Assembly (NCBI GenBank): GCA_036785705.1
Contig: JAWUZG010000007.1
Location: 248,001 to 312,000, forward strand
DNA from: Acanthornis magna
Taxonomy: Eukaryota; Chordata; Aves; Passeriformes; Acanthizidae
Length of the DNA stretch: 64,000 bases
Direction: 5' to 3'
This document shows, in pieces, positions 58,601 through 64,000 of this stretch (positions within the stretch are counted from its first letter, which is position 1; each line of letters begins with the position of its first letter). A program made the position numbers and the translations under genes. The notes under the pieces are model-generated. The model saw only the letters and a program-made list of their open reading frames with translations. It was not told the DNA's origin and did no database searches.

Positions 58601-60418
58601 CAAGAACTAGGCAGCACACTCGGAAATTACCAGGCTGGCAGCTCAGCCAGACAAAGGGAGGTGCTTTCCAAGCCCTACTTCATGAAATCACCGAACTCGT
58701 TGCCACAGGATGCTGTGGCTGTCAAAAGCAAACACAAATGCAGGAGGCAAACAGAGGGGTTTCAGAGTCTTCAATTGTGGCCATTTAACAAGGCAGCCTT
58801 TCTGAAATCTCTGGCACGTGAAGACCCTAGGATGTCACTTCTTCCTAGAAGCAGTGAGACCATGCCATGCTTCTGTTTCTTGTCACCTCCCTGTTGCTGT
58901 CCCTGAGACACAGTCCCACTGGGCCATTTCTGGGGCATTTTCCTTCTTTGCCAGCCCCAGCAGGCACTTCAGCCATGAGAGTCTGCACTGCCACTCTGTA
59001 GCTGAGTTTCCACTCTGCAATCGACGCCTGCCTGTCACCCACTTCACTCCACTCCACCTCACACATTCCCCAAAAAAGCAGCCCCATGTCCCAGAAGATT
59101 GCACCCCTGGGCAAGAACAGCTGAAACAGCAAGAGGGCTTTTCCCAGAACCCCCTCCTTCAAACAACCCCCACAACAGCAACATGTTCTTTAAAAGTTGA
59201 CAACAACTCTGTCTCTCAGCACTTGCTTTCTGCACCACCTGAGCTACAGCAAGGTATGTGATGCATCAGGGCTGCAGTGCAGGGCTGGCAACCGAGCCCA
59301 TGGGCACCCCTGAGTGTCACCTGGACACCCCCCACACCTGCAGAAGCTCTCTGCACTGCACAGGGCACCAAGCAGAAATGGGGAAGAGAAAGCAGAAGAG
59401 AAAGGGCAAAGCAAAGGTGACTGCACAAGGAGATGCATTATGGCAGGTTTTTCACATTTATCCCAGGGCAAATGGAGTCCTTCTCCAGGGCAAATGGAGC
59501 ATCCACTAGGGAGTGGATACTAACCTGCACATCAAAAAGACAACCAGGATCACCTTACATTTGTATGGTTATCACCTCTGCGCCTCTCTAGGCCTCCTTC
59601 TGTCTGTGTCTAAATTTGGCACACATTCTGAGCATTGACAAAACATCACACACCCAGAGGAAGCAGTGAGAAGGAAAAAGTACCATTCCAAAAGTGCAAG
59701 ATTCCTAGACGATTTGTTTTCCTTTTTCCTTCTCTTCTGCCATGGGCCCTTCAGGAGAAATGACAGGCTGAGCAACTCTAGAGCACAACTCAGTTCATTT
59801 CTCAGAAAGAGGAACTCCCCGTAGCTGCTGCTGTGACTCACGTGCACGAGGTCACAGGGAGACCCTGTCTCCTGCCATTGCTGCCAGCAGTGGGAGCAGA
59901 GAGAAACCTTGCTCGCTGCCACCTGGGCCTGTGCCCCGAGGCACGCAAATCTCTACACTCAAAACTGCTGCCATCCTGCTCCTGGCTTCAGCCAGCAAAT
60001 CATCTTGTCCCACAGCTTTCTCTCTTCCCTCAAGATTTCCTTTGCAGCTCCATGCAGCAGCAGGCCAAGGCAGCAAACAGCACGCACCTGCTGCAGCTGC
60101 AGCACTGCTGCAGGCCAAGGCCAAGGCCAAGGCAAGGCTGCTCTCAAATCTTTCTCCTCTCCCTGCTCTCGAGTGCTTGCTCTGGTCCCCTTTGGCTCTC
60201 TGAGCTCAGAGGCTCTAGCAGGACACACTTCTAAGCTCCCTTAACGCTAAGAGGCAGACGCAGTGAGCAGGTGATGCCTTACCAGTCATCGCTGCTGAGC
60301 CAGGACAGTGCCTCGAGCAAGGACTGCTGTGGCTCACAAGAGGCTCTGTCCTTCCGCCCAGTCCCACGGAGCGGCTCCTCTCGGCGCTTGGCACCAGCGG
60401 CCAAGCTCTGCGAGGTCA
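46436..60418 (-). CDS. TOGARAM2-like TOG/HEAT protein gene, unit B, intact over ten exons
   Basis: Ten minus-strand exons join with matching phases and no stop: 60283-60418, 58454-58559, 57778-58013, 56127-56279, 54842-54959, 53768-53871, 52188-52392, 50816-51032, 48842-48928, 46436-46671 (1598 bp, about 530 codons). The second to fifth encode a TOG domain (ELKEKGLFSIKQLSESHSEV; VTNLRSKVSQQAIMTLGELF; YVQVRKCAAELLLPVLEKIG; YGQEMVKMLLSHPKFKKLLE). The sixth is a Lys/Pro linker. The seventh to tenth encode a second HEAT-type domain (LGDSHKRVKQQALDVLAEMI; ERLSVLVEWVYARSPEVVKR), ending at a stop at 46436. TOGARAM proteins regulate ciliary microtubules. The family call rests on motif recognition; songbirds are known to me to carry many TOGARAM2-like loci. 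The 5' end is unresolved: an ATG in frame at 60440 or a splice acceptor (CTCCTTACAG) just before 60418 are both possible. Confidence 0.75.
48842..48928 (-). CDS. Unit B exon 9
   Basis: 87 bp, acceptor TCTTGTAG, donor GTATGG, phase 1 to 1. Encodes KVSLLKEFSNRWSQLSGQ and LLDVTERLS. Joins exon 10 in phase. Confidence 0.8.
50816..51032 (-). CDS. Unit B exon 8
   Basis: 217 bp, acceptor TTCTTCACAG, donor GTAAGG. Encodes FLLRLGDSHKRVKQQALDVL and VYAAAVKALEGSIAHL, a clear TOG/HEAT exon. The A copy differs at two residues. Confidence 0.85.
52188..52392 (-). CDS. Unit B exon 7
   Basis: 205 bp, donor GTATGT. Starts as a linker (SDGRHLHRPKVQ) and ends as a helix pair (LLQAKEFQTRMEGLALLLHL), the beginning of the second HEAT-type domain. 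Confidence 0.75.
53768..53871 (-). CDS. Unit B exon 6, missing from unit A
   Basis: 104 bp, acceptor CTGTGTAG, donor GTACTG, phase 0 to 2. Basic Pro/Lys-rich linker, GMEKQKGERPSVKTPVKKRN. Its phase makes it necessary to keep the frame between exons 5 and 7. Confidence 0.75.
54842..54959 (-). CDS. Unit B exon 5
   Basis: 118 bp, acceptor TGGGTTAG, donor GTAAGT. Encodes YGQEMVKMLLSHPKFKKLL and DLEDILRRIKKQ, the C-terminal helices of the first TOG domain. Intact in both units. Confidence 0.8.
55785..56030 (+). mobile_element. CR1 LINE 3' fragment in an intron of unit B
   Basis: CAGGGCAGTGGTCACAGCAC, CAAGCCTGACAGAGCTCAAG, then TGATGGATCCCTTCCAGCTC are the end of a CR1 in plus orientation, against the direction of the host gene. 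It falls in a block that unit A lacks. Confidence 0.8.
56127..56279 (-). CDS. Unit B exon 4
   Basis: 153 bp, acceptor CTTCCCAG, donor GTACTG. Next helical hairpin, with VRKCAAELLLPVLEKIG and LAQDCHKDTR at the end. The A copy of this exon is truncated by a deletion. Confidence 0.8.
57322..57575 (+). mobile_element. CR1 LINE 3' fragment at the edge of the A/B duplication
   Basis: Opens TGTCAGAGGAGGTTTAGGTT and continues through GAACAGGCTCCCCAGAGCAG, CAAGAAGCATTTGGACAATG, TGATCCAGATGGGCCCCTTC, the order of a CR1 3' end. It lies in an intron of unit B, opposite to the gene, and begins exactly where homology with unit A stops. Confidence 0.85.
57778..58013 (-). CDS. Unit B exon 3
   Basis: 236 bp, acceptor TTTCCTCAG, donor GTAGGT. 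Carries two HEAT-type helical hairpins, with LRSKVSQQAIMTLGELF and a conserved-looking PARAMTALMDSGVQ end. Confidence 0.8.
58454..58559 (-). CDS. Unit B exon 2
   Basis: 106 bp, acceptor CTTTCAG, donor GTAAGA. Start of the TOG domain; encodes a helix with SESHSEVLLSRLREVCLAVT. Phase joins exons 1 and 3. Confidence 0.75.
60283..60418 (-). CDS. Unit B exon 1 (most 5' exon seen)
   Basis: 136 bp, phase 1 in, phase 2 out; donor GTAAGG. Pro/Arg-rich linker ending LLEALSWLSSDDW. Sequence immediately upstream can be read as an acceptor or as MADPLLT in frame. Confidence 0.65.
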
Positions 60419-60420
60419 CT

Positions 60421-61729
60421 GTAAGGAGAGGGTCAGCCATGAGCGCTGCAGCCCCGGCCAAGGCACCCGCCATGGAGCAGCCTGCAGCCCCATGGCCCAG
60501 CCACGCTGCCATGTGCTCCACACTGGCACTGCCTCACAGCCTTCCCTGCTCTCTGGCTCCTTGCTTGCTCCCAGCCCCCTCAGCTGGCCACAGCTCCTTG
60601 GCCAAAGCTGACAATTGCCCACACAGCGCCAGCTCCCAAGTGCCACAGGGACCACAGCCAGCGGCAGCTTCCTGAGGCCGCAGAGCCCCCGCTCCCTGCC
60701 AGACAGTGCTGGCCAGCAGCATTTGCTCCCCCAGCAGGGAACTCCTCAGGCGCCTCTCTTGGCTCAGCGCCCTCATTTCCCAGAGCCCTGAGGACAGAGC
60801 TACTGCGCAACTCCCTGAGGAAAGAAAGAGCTGCAGCTGCCTCCCGAGAGCACCAAGCCTGAACAAGCCAGTCCTGCTGGGCCCCAAGGAATCCCCATGG
60901 AGACACTGCCAGGGAACAGCGCTACCTGACCCTTCACCCCTGACAGCGCCTCTGCTGCCATTGACTTCTCATATTCTAGACAGCAGGCAGCTGAGTGCAC
61001 ATAGACTGGAGCCTGCTACTGGGCAAGGAGTAGTTGATGGATTTTGTTCTTTCCAAGCATTAGGAAGCTTTACTCTTTCAGAGGTATACACTAGCTGTAT
61101 TTTCAGAAGATGCTGAGATGAAATTTATTTGTCATCAAATGGACTTGTGTACAAACTGTGCAATGCCCAATCTTTCTCTTGTGGTAAAAAGCAATTTCCA
61201 GTCTGGATGGCTGAAATAAAGAAAGCCTTGCAAATGTCAACTGAGGACAAAAATATGTCAATAGAGATGCAAATTGTTGCCAGACACACTCTCTTGATAA
61301 TTAATTTACAAGGGATGAGAAAATTCAGATGATAAATGCATTTTTTATGAAGCCCGTTTGTCCTCAAGAGCATGGTCAATCAAAAATTTCATGTCGTGCA
61401 CTGAAAAACTCATTTGGTAATGTGTAGGAGAACAACACCTGTTCTGTCTAAAAGGATGCAGTATACATGTTGCACTGAATCTAGGTGAACTGCCCTAGAC
61501 TCTGTAGGGTTTTTGTGCTGCTTTGCACGTTCTCACAAAGTAGGAATACACCGCAAAATCCAAAATACTCAGACGGGAGCTAATCTGGATGTCACTGATG
61601 TAGGCCTGTCACTGACGTCAGTGACATCTCTGCAGAAGTATGTAAATATGAACATCTCTATTCGATATGAATGGAGAGCTGTGTCAGGCTAGTTCTGGTC
61701 AATTCTGAACACTGACGTAGCATCACAAG
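60421..61729. other. Upstream side of unit B, no exon supported
   Basis: GC-rich to about 61000, then AT-rich up to the LTR. Open frames on the minus strand at 60416-60906 have Ala/Gly/Leu-rich composition but no splice-flanked segment that I can support. A real 5' exon or promoter of unit B could lie here. Confidence 0.35.
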
Positions 61730-63121
61730 TGTGGTAGTTTTGCCTGGCCCAGTTTTTGCCAGTGGATAGGGTGGGGTACAAAGATGGCTCCTGCATGTCC
61801 TGAGTAAAGATTCTGGAAATTTCTCCACCATGTCCAGCAGAGCCAATCTCTGATGGCTCTGAAGATGATGGACATGCTGCTGGCCAAACCTGGGCCAATT
61901 AGAGATGTTAGTTAAGCCTCTGTGAAAACATTTTTAAGAAGAAATCAAAACAAGGTAAGCACGCACTTCTTTGTAGCCAGGGAAGGAGGAGGAGGAGGTA
62001 AAAATATGTGAGGGAGAACAACATGGAGGCACCAAGGTCAGTGGAGAAGGTGGGGGAGGAGATGCTCCAGGCGCCGGAGCTGAAAACCCTCTGCCAGCCG
62101 TGGTGAAGACCATGGGGGAGCAGGTGGTCTCCCTGCAGCCCATGGAGTCCAGGGGATGCAGAGAAACCCCCCACAGCCCATGGGGAGGTGCCCACGCCAG
62201 AGGAGCAGGTGGAAGCCTGCAGGAAGCTGTGATCCAGTGGGAGTCCCAGAGACTGAGAGTTGCAAAAGCCTTGCAGGAGAGAGAAAGGCTTTGCTCCCGG
62301 GATGGAAACAGCCTGGCCTCGGCTTGGAATTCTGCAACCTGGAGAGAATCTCGGACAGCAGCAATCGGGCGGGGCTGCTCGTGAGATTGGACCCACGCCA
62401 AAGAAGTTCACAGAGGACTGTCTCTCGTGGGAGGGACCCCCATGGCTAAGTAGAGGATTCTTTTCCCCTGATGGACTGACCCTGACCAAAGGAAAAACCC
62501 CCATGCCCTGCCCCCACCCCGGAGCTGTTGGTTAGAAGGAAGGAGGGAGGGGGTGAGCTGAGAAACGGCCTTAATAGGGAGAGGGGTGAGCAGAAGAACA
62601 GTGTTTGTAGCAGAAGAATTGTGGCGTTGGACTGACTAAGAAAAGCCACATATCTTGCCCCAACCCGGATCTGCTGGTTGAATGGAAGGAGGGGGCGAAT
62701 AGAGAAACAGCGTCTGTAGTAGAAGAATTGTGATGGACTGACTTAAAGAAAAAAACCCCACACCCTGCCCCTGCCTGGGAGTTGTTGGTTAGTTAGAAAG
62801 GTGGGAGGGGGTGAGCTGGGAAGCGGTGCCTTAAGAGGGAAGGGGGGTCAGTGAAGAAACGGTGTCTTGAGAGCTTATTTTTATCTCTGATTTATCCTCC
62901 TACTCTGTTAGACTAATAAATCACTTTTTTTTTTGCAACTTTAAGTTTCCCCGCCTGCTTTTGCCCTGAATCTAGTGCGTCCCCTTATCAGTGGTCTTAT
63001 CTCAACTCATAAGTCCAGTGTTTTGTGTTAATTTTCCCTCTCTGCATAGCTGCAGCAGGAGAGAGCATAGAGAGCAAACGTCGTAGGTGCCTGGCATTTA
63101 GCCAGGGTCAAACCCGCGACA
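61730..63121 (+). mobile_element. LTR of an ERV primed by isoleucine tRNA
   Basis: Starts TGTGGTAGTTTTGCCTGG and ends GCGACA at 63121, four bases before a perfect primer site. Internal composition (Gly/Gln-rich, CAGCCCATGGAGTCCAGG type motifs near 62135) resembles LTRs of passerine ERVL-type elements. U3 carries tandem repeats near 62470-62880. AATAAATCACTTTTTTTTT near 62916 is a candidate poly(A) signal. The left end is less certain, as no second LTR is present. Confidence 0.6.
62470..62880 (+). repeat. U3 tandem repeat, three diverged units
   Basis: The motif GGACTGAC starts units at about 62473, 62629 and 62735; each continues with an A-rich stretch, a CCTGCCCC-like stretch, a TGTTGGTTAG-like stretch and a GGGAGGGGG stretch. 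Units differ in length. Confidence 0.7.
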
Positions 63122-63125
63122 TTTG

Positions 63126-63143
63126 TGGTGGCCCGTACGGGGA
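63126..63143 (+). promoter_or_regulatory. Primer binding site complementary to tRNA-Ile
   Basis: TGGTGGCCCGTACGGGGA is a perfect 18-nt complement of the 3' end (acceptor stem plus CCA) of vertebrate tRNA-Ile with the AAU anticodon, as I remember that tRNA. It stands four bases after the LTR end, the normal place. Confidence 0.8.
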
Positions 63144-63840
63144 CTCATGAGTGTTTTGAGATGAGAGTACTGATTTGGAAAAATAATGGGCAAAGGACCA
63201 GGAACCAGCCACAGAAGAGTCAAAAGCTGCAGGAAGACCTGCAGAACGTGCCCAAAGCCTTCCTGCACCTACAGTGATCAACACCCAGGCTCGACGGAGA
63301 TGGCGAAGCTTGTCTGGAGAGCTCTGAGGGCATGTGGAACAGCAAGATCTGGAGCACAGCAGGGATGTGTCAGCAGCAGTTAAGACCCACTGCAGCAGAG
63401 GCAGACAGTCCCCCAGCTGATGCTGTGGTGTGGCTGGATGCCAAACACAGCCTGAATGACCTCACTGAGAAGGCCTTTCTTATGGCCCAACGACCATTTG
63501 AATAACCTGAAGAAGAGTAGGAGCAGGAAGGAAGCATGGACGGGGCAAGGGCAGGCAGAGGCAGAGCTGCAGAGGCAGAGAGCCCTGCACATGGCCTGCA
63601 CAGCCCCACAGTCCATGACCATCCTCTGCTGGACACAGCAGAGTACGGCAGGAGTGAGGCTCCTCTCTCCTGTATCTTCCTCTCCTGTGGGCCTTTAATG
63701 GACAATGACTACTTCACATACATAGGCATTTATATATATACACCCCCATATATACTTTTATAGATTCACCCATATTTATATATATACACATATGTGCATA
63801 TACATAAATATACATATAGATATATAGACACACACATATA
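63144..63840 (+). mobile_element. ERV leader after the tRNA-Ile LTR
   Basis: A candidate start codon (ATGGGCAAAGGACC) at about 63186 opens 65 codons of Arg/Cys/Thr-rich sequence with no recognised gag domain. No retroviral domain is visible before the window ends, so either the element is truncated or its coding part begins beyond the window. Confidence 0.35.
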
Positions 63841-63844
63841 TACA

Positions 63845-63902
<58 letters not shown>
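63845..63902. repeat. (TG)n/(TA)n microsatellite
   Basis: A TGTGTGTG run passes into a long uninterrupted TA run. Short frames through it encode alternating Tyr-Ile and are artefacts. Confidence 0.95.
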
Positions 63903-63905
<3 letters not shown>

Positions 63906-64000
63906 AAACATCCCTGAGCAGGGATGCAGGTGCAGGGACAGGCCACCAGCATCAAGGGGAACAGCAGGACCAGGCAGGGCTGAGAGTGCACGTTGTGTGC

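Noticed and set aside
63370..63705. 111-codon minus-strand frame near the window end
   Set aside because: No domain, no splice pattern, and it lies in a probable ERV leader.
1..64000. CRISPR arrays, prophage or bacterial operons
   Set aside because: No repeat-spacer pattern, no ribosome binding sites, and gene structure is that of a vertebrate with introns.
1..64000. tRNA or rRNA genes
   Set aside because: The only tRNA-like strings are primer sites of LTR elements, on the complementary strand and incomplete.

Overview
The window looks like nuclear DNA from a songbird-like (passerine) bird. CR1 LINE 3' ends occur in both orientations, LTRs resemble passerine types, and host exons are short with GT-AG introns. 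This rests on recognising repeat and gene families by eye; no search was run, and chromosome and species cannot be given. Nothing bacterial is present.

Layout. 1-10 kb is AT-rich and gene-poor, with a solo-LTR-like piece near 2.9 kb and two CR1 fragments. 10.15-11.23 kb is a long ATTCT (TAGAA) pentanucleotide array abutting the 3' end of a minus-strand CR1, so it appears to have grown from the CR1 tail. 13.92-20.21 kb is a class III (ERVL-like) endogenous retrovirus on the plus strand with two LTRs, primer site, gag-like region, protease, reverse transcriptase, RNase H and integrase but no env. It is broken by stops and frameshifts and has lost an integrase catalytic aspartate. 20.8-25.1 kb is a plus-strand RhoGAP-domain gene (TAGAP/ARHGAP20-like) in decay, with a second partial copy. 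25.2-28.2 kb holds an LTR with a different primer site, a non-coding leader with tandem repeats, and a second LTR-like piece.

28.2-60.4 kb is a minus-strand array of genes for TOG/HEAT-repeat proteins resembling TOGARAM2. Unit B (about 45.8-60.4 kb) gives ten exons whose splice sites and codon phases all join without a stop, ending at 46436; its 5' end is not resolved. Unit A (about 34.3-43.5 kb) is a recent duplicate that lacks the exons matching B exons 1-3, has lost exon 6, and has exon 4 cut in half, so it is probably a pseudogene. A third, partial block (28.2-30.1 kb) matches the DNA between A and B, so the array is larger than two units.

61.7-64.0 kb starts a further LTR element. Its primer site is a perfect 18-nt complement of tRNA-Ile, and the last 10 nt of its U5 could also pair with the T arm of the same tRNA. 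The window ends inside or just beyond that element, after a (TA)n microsatellite.

No known multi-gene system works here as a pathway. The main interest is the tandem TOGARAM2-like array with one intact and one chimeric copy, the CR1-seeded satellite, and the primer arrangement of the last LTR.
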